Shown here in pieces: positions 1 to 7,437 of a stretch of 11,735 nucleotides of DNA. Source of the DNA: Acidobacteriota bacterium (lineage in GTDB: Bacteria; Acidobacteriota; UBA890). The DNA lies in assembly GCA_030609765.1 (NCBI GenBank), contig JAUWTE010000046.1, positions 1-11,735 of the forward strand. The letters run 5' to 3'. Within the stretch, counting starts at the first letter, position 1; every line of letters begins with the position of its first letter. The notes beneath the pieces are model-generated. The model worked only from the letters and a program-made list of their open reading frames with translations, made no database searches and was not told the origin of the DNA. A program made the translations under genes and the position numbers.

Positions 1-1470
1 CGATCCGGGTGAGGACTCGAGCATCGAATCGAGCCGCCAATCCTCACGAGGCAACTGCCAACTCACCTGGTCGGCCATGGCCCTCGCCTTCTCGGGCATC
101 ATCGGACTCACCAACACGGCGATGTGACGCAGGGTCTCGACGAGCTCGTACAGAACCGAGTCGAGCTCGGTGGCCCTATCGTCATCACGTGCCAGCTCCC
201 AGGGCTTGTGGCTGTCGATGGCCAGGTTGGCGGCTGCCACCAAATCCCATGCGGCGGCCAACCCGCCCTGCAGGTCATAGCAATCCATCGCCTGCCGATA
301 GGTTCCCAGGACCTCCCGCGCCTTCTCGGGCAGCCCTGTGACGGAGGCTCCCGGCTCGGGAGCAGAGAGCCGGCCTTCGCGATACTTCTTCGCCATGGTC
401 AGCGTGCGCTGAAAGAGGTTTCCCAGGTCGTTCGCGAGGTCGGCGTTGATACGACCGATCAGCCGCTCGTAGTCAAACTCCATATCGCGACCGAAGCGCA
501 CCTCGCGTAGCAGGAAGTAACGCAGGGAATCGGCCCCGAATTGCTCCGCCACGACGATCGGGTCCAAAACATTGCCCATCGTCTTGCTCATCCTGCCGGA
601 GGCCGTCAGAACCCACCCATGTCCGAAGATCGTGGCGGGGAGCGCGACCCCCGCAGACATGAGCATGGCCGGCCAGATAACCGCGTGGAAGCGCGTGATG
701 TCCTTGCCGACCAGGTGCATATCGGCCGGCCAGAATCGTTGATACGCCTCCGTCTCGTCGGGAAAGCCGAGCGCGCTCAGGTAGTTGGTCAGGGCGTCGA
801 ACCAGACGTACACGGCCTGCCCGGGGTGACCGGGCATCGGCACGCCCCAGCCGGTGCTGGCGCGGGAAACGCTGACGTCCTCGAGGCCCTGGTCGATCAA
901 CGCCAGCAGCTCATTGCGACGGGTCTCTGGCTGCACGAACTCCGGGTGCTGTTCGTACAGCGCCTTGAGCTTGTCCCCGTAGCTCGAAAGGCGGAAAAAG
1001 ACGTTTTCTTCTTCCCGCCAGATGGGCTCCTTTTGATGGACCGGGCAAAGACCGTCCTCGAGATCCCGCTCCAGGTAATAAGCCTCACAGCTCACGCAGT
1101 AGAACCCCTTGTAGGAACCCTCGTACAGGTCCCCGGCTGCTTCGGCGCGCTCGACCATCGCCACGACGGCGCGGTGGTGCCGCTCCTCGGTCGTTCGAAT
1201 GAAGTCGTCATACTCGACGTTTACGGCTTTCCAGGCGTCGCGGAACACGCCTTCCATGCGATCGCAAAACGCCATCGGCTCCAGCCCTTCATCTCGTGCC
1301 CTCTTCTCAACGTTCTGAGAATGTTCGTCGAGGCCCATGAGAAAGAAGACTTCTTCCCCGGCGAGGCGCTTGTAGCGAGCAATCGTGTCGGCCGCGATCT
1401 TCTCGTAGGCGGTACCGACGTGAGGTCGACTGTTCGGATAGTCGATGGCACAGGTGATGTAGAAGCTCAT
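1..1470 (-). CDS. metG: Methionyl-tRNA synthetase, N-terminal 490 residues (3' end cut by the window)
   Basis: Class I synthetase that charges tRNA-Met in the cytoplasm. The frame is open from an ATG at 1470 to the window edge, so only the C-terminus and stop are missing. The Rossmann fold starts with a HIGH-type motif written HVGT (residues 17-20, context SRPHVGTAYEK), followed by FFLMGLDEHSQN. A single zinc knuckle is seen as C125-x2-C128 and C142-x2-H145. The KMSKS loop is RMSKT (residues 293-297, context GRMSKTMGN). An alpha-helical anticodon-binding region follows, with a KPWEL segment. The start is fixed by a GGAG five bases upstream (1476-1479) and by the ATGA overlap with the stop of the preceding DNA glycosylase gene, which suggests translational coupling. 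The second His of HIGH is Thr, which I think occurs in some MetRS subfamilies. Whether a C-terminal tRNA-binding domain follows cannot be seen. Family assignment is near certain. Confidence 0.96.
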   Translation of the reverse strand, partial: MSFYITCAIDYPNSRPHVGTAYEKIAADTIARYKRLAGEEVFFLMGLDEHSQNVEKRARDEGLEPMAFCDRMEGVFRDAWKAVNVEYDDFIRTTEERHHRAVVAMVERAEAAGDLYEGSYKGFYCVSCEAYYLERDLEDGLCPVHQKEPIWREEENVFFRLSSYGDKLKALYEQHPEFVQPETRRNELLALIDQGLEDVSVSRASTGWGVPMPGHPGQAVYVWFDALTNYLSALGFPDETEAYQRFWPADMHLVGKDITRFHAVIWPAMLMSAGVALPATIFGHGWVLTASGRMSKTMGNVLDPIVVAEQFGADSLRYFLLREVRFGRDMEFDYERLIGRINADLANDLGNLFQRTLTMAKKYREGRLSAPEPGASVTGLPEKAREVLGTYRQAMDCYDLQGGLAAAWDLVAAANLAIDSHKPWELARDDDRATELDSVLYELVETLRHIAVLVSPMMPEKARAMADQVSWQLPREDWRLDSMLESSPGS

Positions 1471-2174
1471 CGGGACTCCAACCTCTTCTCCTCGAATCCG
1501 CAGAGGTCTTCAATGCAGCATCGCCAGCACTCGGGACGTTGCGCCGAGCACACTTCACGCCCGTGGCGAATGATGTTCATGTGCAGAGGATATGCGATTT
1601 CGTCGGGTACATCCGCCTGGATCTCTCGATTCGCGCGGCTCAGATCACGTGTTTCAACGAGGCCCACTCGCCGCAAGATGCGATGCACGTGCGTGTCGAC
1701 GGGGAACGCCGGCTGGCCCAATGAGAACAGAAGCACGCAGTTGATGCTCTTTGCTCCCAAACCCTTGAAGCGTCCCAGCTCCATACGTGCTGACTGCATG
1801 TCCATGTCGCGCAGGTAGTCCATTTCGTAGTCGCCGCGCTCCTCTCGCACCCGCCCGAGCAAATCCTTGATGCGCTGAGCCTTCGTGCGGTGCAGGCCAC
1901 CCGCCTCGATAGCCTTGGAGATACGCGAAACCGGCGCGGCGGCGACGCTCCTCCAGCTATCGAATTCCCGCCACATTCCTGCCCACGCACGATCGCGATT
2001 GGTATCGGTGGTGTTCTGCGACAAGATCGTGAAGACCACCTCGTCGAGCGGGGCCATCTGCGACTTTGGCGTCGGCTCGCCGTACTCGCCAAGAAGTCGC
2101 TCGTGGATGAGCAAGAGAGCCTGCCGCCGGGTCTCGTCGTCGGACGGGCGCTGCTCGCGCTGCGGCTCGCTCAC
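1467..2174 (-). CDS. nth: Endonuclease III-type DNA glycosylase/AP lyase (HhH-GPD, 4Fe-4S)
   Basis: Base-excision-repair enzyme of 235 residues that should remove oxidised pyrimidines and cleave the abasic site. The N-terminal helical part carries the signature LSQNTTDTNRDRAW (residues 51-64). The helix-hairpin-helix FKGLGAKS is at about 136-143, followed by PVDTHVHR. K142 and D160 are 18 residues apart, as are the catalytic Lys120 and Asp138 of E. coli Nth, so both glycosylase and lyase chemistry are expected. C209, C216, C219 and C225 give the C-x6-C-x2-C-x5-C cluster typical of the 4Fe-4S loop. The start is a GTG whose GTGA overlaps the glyQS stop; no strong Shine-Dalgarno is visible, so translation probably depends on re-initiation. 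Its own stop overlaps the metG start as ATGA. It belongs to the branch often annotated 'endonuclease III domain-containing protein'; the exact substrate range is inferred. Confidence 0.93.
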   Translation of the reverse strand: MSEPQREQRPSDDETRRQALLLIHERLLGEYGEPTPKSQMAPLDEVVFTILSQNTTDTNRDRAWAGMWREFDSWRSVAAAPVSRISKAIEAGGLHRTKAQRIKDLLGRVREERGDYEMDYLRDMDMQSARMELGRFKGLGAKSINCVLLFSLGQPAFPVDTHVHRILRRVGLVETRDLSRANREIQADVPDEIAYPLHMNIIRHGREVCSAQRPECWRCCIEDLCGFEEKRLESR

Positions 2175-3508
2175 TGCTGCAGCGACAGCCTTTCGCGAAG
2201 ATAGTCCACCATGCCGTCGAACGACACCCGCTCCTGCTCCATGCTGTCGCGGTCACGCACCGTCGCGGTGCCGTCCTCTAGCCCATCAAAATCGACCGTG
2301 ACGCAAAACGGCGTGCCCACTTCGTCCTCGCGGCGGTAGCGCTTGCCGATGCTGCCACCCGCATCGTAGAGCACGTTGAAGTGCTTCTTCAGCTCTTCGT
2401 AAAGCTTGCGCGACGGCTCGGTCAGCTTTTTGACGAGAGGGAACACCGACACCTGCCGGGGCGCGATGTGTGGGGCCAGGCGCAGCACCGTGCGCTCCTC
2501 GTCGCCAACCTTCTCCACAGCGAAGGCGTCGGCGAGCACCGTCAGTACGGTGCGGTCGAGACCGGCCGAGGACTCGATCACCGAGGGGACAAACTTCTCG
2601 TTGCGAGTGTCATCGAAGTACCCGAGCTCCTTGCCGGAGGCTTTCATGTGCTGGTTGAGATCGAAGGAGCCGCGGTTGGCGACGCCCTCGAGCTCCTGCC
2701 AACCGAAGGGAAACTCGTACTCCACATCCGACGTGTACATGGCGTAGTGGGCCAGCTCGTCCTCACGATGCGGCCGCAAGCGCAGCTTCTCCTGTCGAAT
2801 GCCCAGGTCGCCGTACCAGTTGAATCGCTCTTCGAGCCAGAAATCGAACCACTTGCGCTCCTCCTCCGGATGGACGAAGAACTCCAGCTCCATCTGCTCG
2901 AACTCGCGCGACCTGAAAGTGAAATTGCGCGGCGTCACCTCATTGCGAAAGGCCTTGCCCGACTGGGCAATACCGAAAGGCACCTTCATGCGGGTCGCCA
3001 TCTGTACGTTACGAAAATTCACGAACATTGCTTGCGCGGTTTCCGGGCGCAAGTAGGCGATCGCCTGTGAGTCCTTGGTAGCGCCCACGTGGGTCTCGAA
3101 CATGAGCCCGAACTCGCGCGGCTCGGTGAGGGCGCCACCACACTCGGGGCAGGTCGTGGGCGGCTCGTCGGTGCCCGCGTCACGCGCCAGGTGGTCGGTC
3201 CGGAAACGGCGCTTGCACGACATGCAATCCACCATCATGTCGTAGAACGAACCGATGTGGCCGGAGGCCTCCCACACCCTCGGGTGCATGATGATCGACG
3301 CATCCATCCCCACCACGTCTTCACGATCTCGAACGACCCGCTTCCACCAGAAGTCCAGGACGTTGCGGCGCAGCTCTACGCCCAGAGGGCCATAGTCCCA
3401 GAAGCCATTCAGGCCACCATAGATTTCACTGCTCTGGAAGATGTATCCGCGCCGTTTGCACAGCGAGACGAGGGCATCGAGAGTTTCAAGCTGGTCGGTC
3501 GTTTTCAT
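2171..3508 (-). CDS. glyQS: Glycyl-tRNA synthetase, dimeric (alpha2) class II type
   Basis: Charges tRNA-Gly. At 445 residues it matches the single-chain homodimeric GlyRS, not the two-gene alpha2beta2 enzyme. The N-terminus has the family hallmark SLCKRRGYIFQSSEIYGG (about 15-32) and GFWDYGPLG. A likely zinc ribbon is formed by C95-x2-C98 and C120-x2-C123, followed by EPREFGLMFETHVG. Class II motif 2 is FRNEVTPRNFTFRSREFEQ (187-205), and motif 3 includes SSAGLDRTVL (313-322). The C-terminal anticodon-binding domain begins near APRQVSVFPL (349-358) and includes DAGGSIGKRYRREDEVGTPF. The ATG start lacks a Shine-Dalgarno at normal spacing; a TAGAAT box 8 nt upstream may give a nearly leaderless transcript. 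The stop overlaps the nth start as GTGA. No missing catalytic residue or frameshift was seen. Confidence 0.97.
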   Translation of the reverse strand: MKTTDQLETLDALVSLCKRRGYIFQSSEIYGGLNGFWDYGPLGVELRRNVLDFWWKRVVRDREDVVGMDASIIMHPRVWEASGHIGSFYDMMVDCMSCKRRFRTDHLARDAGTDEPPTTCPECGGALTEPREFGLMFETHVGATKDSQAIAYLRPETAQAMFVNFRNVQMATRMKVPFGIAQSGKAFRNEVTPRNFTFRSREFEQMELEFFVHPEEERKWFDFWLEERFNWYGDLGIRQEKLRLRPHREDELAHYAMYTSDVEYEFPFGWQELEGVANRGSFDLNQHMKASGKELGYFDDTRNEKFVPSVIESSAGLDRTVLTVLADAFAVEKVGDEERTVLRLAPHIAPRQVSVFPLVKKLTEPSRKLYEELKKHFNVLYDAGGSIGKRYRREDEVGTPFCVTVDFDGLEDGTATVRDRDSMEQERVSFDGMVDYLRERLSLQQ

Positions 3509-3516
3509 GTCGGCAG

Positions 3517-3522
3517 ATTCTA
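3517..3522 (-). promoter_or_regulatory. Candidate -10 box (TAGAAT) for glyQS
   Basis: In the 48-nt gap before glyQS the minus strand reads TAGAAT, a TAnnnT box matching five of six -10 consensus bases. It ends 8 nt before the ATG, so a transcript starting the usual 6-7 nt downstream would have a leader of only 2-3 nt. No convincing -35 box is present at 16-18 nt, and the nearest AGGA lies too far (14 nt) from the ATG to act as a normal Shine-Dalgarno. This is inference from a short motif. Confidence 0.3.
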
Positions 3523-3556
3523 TCCTAAGGCTCGCCTGAGGCTCAGAAGTCGCGGT

Positions 3557-4759
3557 CTATTCGAAGGTACTGATCTCGTGGTAATGCGCCTGTACCTTGG
3601 CAAAGGCGCGGGCAACATCGCGGGCGTCTTCCTCGGAACCGAGCAGCGCGGGGTGCCGCACCCAGACAGCCTCGGACTCGCAGGCGCGCTCCGCGATGGG
3701 ACATGCCTCGTGCCGACTCGGAACTATGCTGGCGTCCTCGAACACGGGCTGCTGGTAGGGCGCCTCGGAGTAGCCTACCGCCGCCGGGATTCCCTCGGCT
3801 ACGAGCGCCTTGACCAGGGTGGACTTCGAGATGTCGCCGAACTCCCGCAGGCTCACGCGCATAACGAACAGGTGCCATGAATGGCTATGGCCCGCGGGAA
3901 GCGCCAGCGGCTCGACTCCCGGCAGACCTCTCAGCTCTTCAGTCAGGAAAGCGGCGTTAAGGGTACGAAGCTCGAGCTGCCCTGGGTAGCGATCGAGCTG
4001 CGCCCGCAAGATGGCGCCCTGGAACTCCGTCATCCGATGGTTGCCGCCGAGCAGCGCGTGACTGTATCTCTGAGCCGTCGCTGCACGGCCGCAGTCGGCC
4101 AGCGAGCGACAGGTCGCGGCCACCTCCGCATCATCGGTAACGATGATGCCGCCCTCCCCGGCGGTCAGATTCTTGCTGGCCTGGAAGGAAAAGCCGCCAG
4201 CGTCGCCGATGGCCCCCACCGCCCGATCCCGATAGCGAGAGCCCCAGGCCTGTGCGGCATCCTCGAGCACTGCAAGACCGTGTCGCTGCGCCAGAGCCAT
4301 GATCGGGTCCATGTCGGCCGGCAAGCCGGCGAAATGAACCGGCATGATGGCCTCCGTCTGGGGTCCGATGGCTGCCGCTACGACATCGGGAGCGATGCAG
4401 TAGGTATCGGCATCGACATCGACGAAAACTGGAACCGCGCCCATCTGCACCACCGCCGTGGCGCTCGCTACGAAGGTGTAGGCGGGAACGATGACCTCCG
4501 CGCCTGGGGAAACCCCCAGGGCCTTGAACGCCAGGATCAGAGCGGCCTCGCCGCTGTTTTCACAGATGCCCTGCCGGGCGTCCTGGTAGGCAGCGAAGCT
4601 CTCCTCGAACGTCCGGACCTCGCTACCGTAGGAGCTACTCCAGTTCCCCGACTGCAAAACGCGCTCGAGCGCCGCGAGCTCCTCGGGCCCGCCCTGCGGC
4701 CAACTCGGATAGAGCGTGTCGCGCAGCGGTGTGCCGCCGGCCAGAGCAAGGTTAGCCAC
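3557..4759 (-). CDS. DegT/DnrJ/EryC1/StrS-family PLP aminotransferase
   Basis: Predicted fold-type I, PLP-dependent sugar or cyclitol aminotransferase of 400 residues. It opens with LALAGGTPLR and WPQGG, as in the branch related to scyllo-inosose aminotransferases. The internal-aldimine lysine is K196 in FSFQASKNLTAGEGG (190-204). The PLP-ring Asp is D167 in VLEDAAQAWGS (164-174), and VPAYTFVASATAV (91-103) and PVHFAGLPADMD (140-151) are typical of the family. The loop that is usually SGTAAL reads NSGEAAL (68-74), with Glu71 replacing the phosphate-binding Thr; the DNA is unambiguous (GGC GAG GCC). The start is GTG, the first possible one because an in-frame TGA lies three codons upstream, with GGTGAG as a modest ribosome site. 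It follows manC by 50 nt and precedes glyQS by 48 nt. A role in nucleotide-sugar or surface-glycan synthesis is inferred; no dehydratase or oxidoreductase partner is in the window, so the substrate is unknown. Confidence 0.9.
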   Translation of the reverse strand: MANLALAGGTPLRDTLYPSWPQGGPEELAALERVLQSGNWSSSYGSEVRTFEESFAAYQDARQGICENSGEAALILAFKALGVSPGAEVIVPAYTFVASATAVVQMGAVPVFVDVDADTYCIAPDVVAAAIGPQTEAIMPVHFAGLPADMDPIMALAQRHGLAVLEDAAQAWGSRYRDRAVGAIGDAGGFSFQASKNLTAGEGGIIVTDDAEVAATCRSLADCGRAATAQRYSHALLGGNHRMTEFQGAILRAQLDRYPGQLELRTLNAAFLTEELRGLPGVEPLALPAGHSHSWHLFVMRVSLREFGDISKSTLVKALVAEGIPAAVGYSEAPYQQPVFEDASIVPSRHEACPIAERACESEAVWVRHPALLGSEEDARDVARAFAKVQAHYHEISTFE

Positions 4760-4809
4760 TGGCTCTCACCATCTTCCGTATCAGGGGCACGGAGGCTTGA
4801 AGCCCGTGT

Positions 4810-5913
4810 TTACAGGAACTCATCGAGGCCCATCTCCATGAAAAGCTCGCGCAAGCCGCGAATGTCTTGCGACTTGTCGAGTGCAGCGACCAGCAGTACA
4901 TCGCCCGCTCGCACAACCGCGAGTCCCTCCACGCCGAGGAGAGCAACGACCTCCTGCTGCGGTGCATGAACGAGGTTGCCGCGAGCGTCGAGGGCAACGA
5001 CCCGCCCCCATGTCACGTTGCCGTCGGCGTCTCCTGGCGTCACTTCATGGAGCGCCGCCCAAGATCCCACATCCGACCAATCGAAGGGCGCCCGAACACA
5101 AGCGACATTGCCGGCACGCTCCATGATTCCGAAGTCGATAGATGTGGCGGGCATCGCAGCGTAGGCCGCGGCGCGCTCCTCGTCGGCACCGGCTACCAGC
5201 ATGCGCCGCGCCGCATCGACCGCCTCGGGAAGATACTCAGTGAAGGCATTGAGGATGGTCCTCGTCGCCCATACGAACATACCGCTGTTCCAGAAGAATC
5301 GACCCGCCGCCACATATTCCTCGGCCGTCTCCTGATTTGGCTTTTCTCGAAATCTCACAACGCGGTTCACGGGCACGTCCCCGGCGCCGTCGACCTCCAC
5401 GGACTCTCCGATCTCGACATATCCGTACCCGGTCTCCGGGTACCGGGGTGGCACACCGAAGGTCACCAGCAGAGGCTCGGCTCGGGCAGTCGCAGCCGCC
5501 GCACGGGCCGCCGTAACGAACGCATCGAGGTCGTGAATCAGGTGGTCTGCCGGCAACACGAAAGCCACGGAATCGGCATCCCGGGCCTCCAACCAAGCAG
5601 ATGCCCAGGCAACACAGGGCGCGGTGTTGCGGGCCTGGGGCTCCAGCAGGAGATTGTCCAGGGGCAGGTCCGTGAGTTGCTCCCTTGCCAGCTTCGCGTA
5701 GTCGGCGGAGGTGACGACAACGATACTCTCAGGCCCATCAACCAGAAGGAGTGCTCGGTCCCAGGTCTCCTGCAGCAATGTCTTGCCGCCAGTGATGGCA
5801 AGGAACTGTTTCGGCTGGGCACGCCGTGACAACGGCCAGAAGCGTGTGCCTCCGCCGCCGGCCATAATCACCACGAAGGCGTGCGGATCGACCGGACCCG
5901 GGTTGTCTGTCAT
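4810..5913 (-). CDS. manC: Mannose-1-phosphate guanylyltransferase (GDP-mannose pyrophosphorylase)
   Basis: Makes GDP-mannose from mannose-1-phosphate and GTP. With the chosen ATG at 5913 it has 367 residues, the length of the monofunctional form without the C-terminal phosphomannose isomerase domain. The nucleotidyltransferase signature MAGGGGTRFWPLSR (17-30) is followed by PKQFL (34-38). LEPQARNTAP (90-99), LPADH with the metal-binding Asp (120-124), PETGYGY (159-165), FREKP (188-192), FFWNSGMF (206-213) and FDWSDVGSW (277-285) are all in the expected order. A frame extension to an ATG at 5937 would add eight residues, but the strong AGGAGG lies 5 nt before the 5913 ATG and inside that extension, so 5913 is preferred. 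The phosphomannomutase gene directly upstream supplies the substrate. GDP-mannose would feed glycan, lipid or protein mannosylation, or deoxy-sugar routes. Confidence 0.95.
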   Translation of the reverse strand: MTDNPGPVDPHAFVVIMAGGGGTRFWPLSRRAQPKQFLAITGGKTLLQETWDRALLLVDGPESIVVVTSADYAKLAREQLTDLPLDNLLLEPQARNTAPCVAWASAWLEARDADSVAFVLPADHLIHDLDAFVTAARAAAATARAEPLLVTFGVPPRYPETGYGYVEIGESVEVDGAGDVPVNRVVRFREKPNQETAEEYVAAGRFFWNSGMFVWATRTILNAFTEYLPEAVDAARRMLVAGADEERAAAYAAMPATSIDFGIMERAGNVACVRAPFDWSDVGSWAALHEVTPGDADGNVTWGRVVALDARGNLVHAPQQEVVALLGVEGLAVVRAGDVLLVAALDKSQDIRGLRELFMEMGLDEFL

Positions 5914-5918
5914 GACTG

Positions 5919-5924
5919 CCTCCT
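5919..5924 (-). promoter_or_regulatory. Ribosome binding site deciding the manC start
   Basis: The minus strand reads AGGAGG, a full anti-16S match, five bases before the ATG at 5913. It argues against the in-frame ATG at 5937, which lies upstream of the site and lacks a good one of its own. Confidence 0.8.
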
Positions 5925-5953
5925 GTGCTGTACCCAACCTCGTTACGCAATGC

Positions 5954-5979
5954 TCAAACTACCTGCCGATCAAACTACC
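5954..5979. repeat. Two exact 10-nt direct repeats at the manB-manC junction
   Basis: TCAAACTACC (plus strand) occurs at 5954-5963 and again at 5970-5979, a 16-nt period. The second copy includes the TAG stop of the phosphomannomutase gene. The copies are identical and the 6 nt between them are unrelated. It may be a regulator half-site pair, an mRNA element or chance; nothing else in the 61-nt gap distinguishes these. Confidence 0.5.
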
Positions 5980-7345
5980 CGACGCCTAGCTCGAGCTCGA
6001 TACGATCGAGCCGACCCGTGAGGTCGGCCTGGATCTCAGCCAGGCGCTCGGCGCTGTCGGCCTCGAAGCGCAGGACGATCGCGGGCTGAGTATTCGAGGG
6101 GCGAGCCAGTCCCCAGCCACCCTCATAGTTCGCGCGCACGCCGTCGATGTCGAGAACGTCGAGCTCAGCGGCGAGCTCGTCGCGCAAGCGCTTGCAGATC
6201 TCGAACTTGGCGGCCTCCGTTGAGTCACGGCGAATCTCCGGTGTCGTGTGGCTAGTCGGCAGGTCGGCGAGCAGATCCGCGAAGGTACCCTCCTGGTGAG
6301 ACATGATCTCGAGGAGCTTGGCACCCGCGTAGATGGCGTCGTCATGCCCGAAGAAATTCTCTCCGAAAAAGAGATGGCCGCTCATCTCTCCAGCCAGCTG
6401 AGCCCCCTCTTCGCGCATCTTCTGTTTGATCAACGAGTGGCCCGTTTTCCACATGATCGGCCGGCCACCGCGCTGGGCGATGTCGGTCATCACGACTTGC
6501 GAGCATTTCACATCGCAGATCACCGCGGCACCGGGTTCCCTCTCCAGCAGATCTCGAGCCAGAATAATCAAGAGACGGTCACCCCACACGATCTCCCCTG
6601 CCGCGTCGATGATGCCCACCCGGTCGGCGTCGCCATCGAAGCCCAGACCGAGGTCCAGCCCCTGCTCCAAGACAACCTTCCGCAGGTCCTCCACCGCCTC
6701 CTCGAGAGTCGGATCCGGATGGTGGTTGGGGAAATTCCCGTCGACATCGCAGTAGAGCTCGACTACCTCACAGCCCAGCTCGCGGTAAAGCTCTGGTGCG
6801 ATCGGGCCGGCCACGCCGTTACCAGCGTCAACCGCGACGCGCAGCGGCCGAGCCAGGTTGATTCGTTCACGTATCATCGCCGTGTAGGGCTCGATGAGCT
6901 CGGCGGCTTCGAGCCCACCACTCCCCTGCTCCAGATCATCGGACTCGATGAGGTGGCGGAGCTTCTGGATATCGTCCCCGAAAAGCGTCTTGGTGCCGAG
7001 ACAGACCTTGAAGCCGTTGTACTCCGGCGGGTTGTGGCTGCCAGTGACCTGGATGCCGCCATCGACATCGAGATGATGGAGACCGAAGTAGAAGGCCGGG
7101 GTTGGCAACATCTCGGCCTTTACTGCCGTACACCCTGATGCGCGGATTCCTTCAATCAGGGCCTCAGACAGTTCGGGGCCCGAAAGCCGGCCGTCTCGGC
7201 CGACCAGCACGCGCCCGCCATCCGCCCGGCGCACCGTAGTGCCGAACGCGCGTCCCACGAGCTCGGCCTCGCGGGTGGTCAAGTCTTCCCCGACGATGCC
7301 CCTGATGTCATAGGCACGGAAAATCTCAGAAGCTACCGCAGCCAC
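5975..7345 (-). CDS. manB: Phosphomannomutase/phosphoglucomutase (alpha-D-phosphohexomutase)
   Basis: Interconverts mannose-6-phosphate and mannose-1-phosphate, and probably the glucose pair as in AlgC. From the GTG at 7345 it has 456 residues, close to AlgC. IFRAYDIRGIVGEDLT opens the first domain. The phosphoserine loop is TGSHNPPEYNGFK, with S103 as the catalytic Ser. The metal loop is DGDADR (237-242). The sugar-specificity loop GEMSGH (319-324) is of the mannose/glucose type, and the C-terminal phosphate-binding loop is RPSNTQP (415-421). The frame extends back to a TTG at 7414, but those 23 residues match nothing in the family, while an AGGAG seven bases before the GTG supports 7345. 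It lies 92 nt after the racemase gene and 61 nt before manC, with which it forms the end of the GDP-mannose pathway. No type I phosphomannose isomerase is in the window. Confidence 0.94.
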   Translation of the reverse strand: MAAVASEIFRAYDIRGIVGEDLTTREAELVGRAFGTTVRRADGGRVLVGRDGRLSGPELSEALIEGIRASGCTAVKAEMLPTPAFYFGLHHLDVDGGIQVTGSHNPPEYNGFKVCLGTKTLFGDDIQKLRHLIESDDLEQGSGGLEAAELIEPYTAMIRERINLARPLRVAVDAGNGVAGPIAPELYRELGCEVVELYCDVDGNFPNHHPDPTLEEAVEDLRKVVLEQGLDLGLGFDGDADRVGIIDAAGEIVWGDRLLIILARDLLEREPGAAVICDVKCSQVVMTDIAQRGGRPIMWKTGHSLIKQKMREEGAQLAGEMSGHLFFGENFFGHDDAIYAGAKLLEIMSHQEGTFADLLADLPTSHTTPEIRRDSTEAAKFEICKRLRDELAAELDVLDIDGVRANYEGGWGLARPSNTQPAIVLRFEADSAERLAEIQADLTGRLDRIELELGVG

Positions 7346-7352
7346 GTCGCCT

Positions 7353-7357
7353 CTCCT
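7353..7357 (-). promoter_or_regulatory. Ribosome binding site deciding the manB GTG start
   Basis: The minus strand reads GAGAGGAGAG just upstream, with AGGAG seven bases before the GTG at 7345. The next codons encode the family N-terminus (IFRAYDIRG within 15 residues), so this start is preferred over the TTG at 7414. Confidence 0.7.
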
Positions 7358-7437
7358 CTCATCAATCGTACTCTCCTGCAGGGTGGCACTTTCGTGGAGA
7401 ACACCCTCCAACAAATGCCTCAGAATACCCTGTCGCG

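Noticed and set aside
541..1818. Plus-strand open frame of 425 codons
   Set aside because: It lies antisense to metG and nth, both of which have complete family motifs. The translation shows no recognisable domain, and the frame is open because of high-GC third-position bias.
3509..3556. AGGCTC/GAGCCT self-complementary pieces between DegT and glyQS
   Set aside because: Only 4-5 bp stems with tiny or competing loops and no T run; not called as a terminator or T-box. A T-box would also need far more room than 48 nt.
3881..4969. Plus-strand open frame of 362 codons
   Set aside because: Antisense to the DegT and manC genes; no motif, no ribosome site that stands out, and it crosses two unrelated genes.
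4867..5829. Plus-strand open frame of 320 codons
   Set aside because: Fully antisense to manC, whose motifs are intact; no independent support.
5914..5937. Eight-codon N-terminal extension of manC
   Set aside because: The AGGAGG ribosome site lies inside it, 5 nt before the next ATG, so the internal ATG is the better start.
7346..7437. Small hairpins (GGAG/CTCC and GGGTG/CACCC) and a TATTCT box before manB
   Set aside because: Stems of four to five base pairs with long or unstable loops, and no -35 partner for the box; no better than chance.
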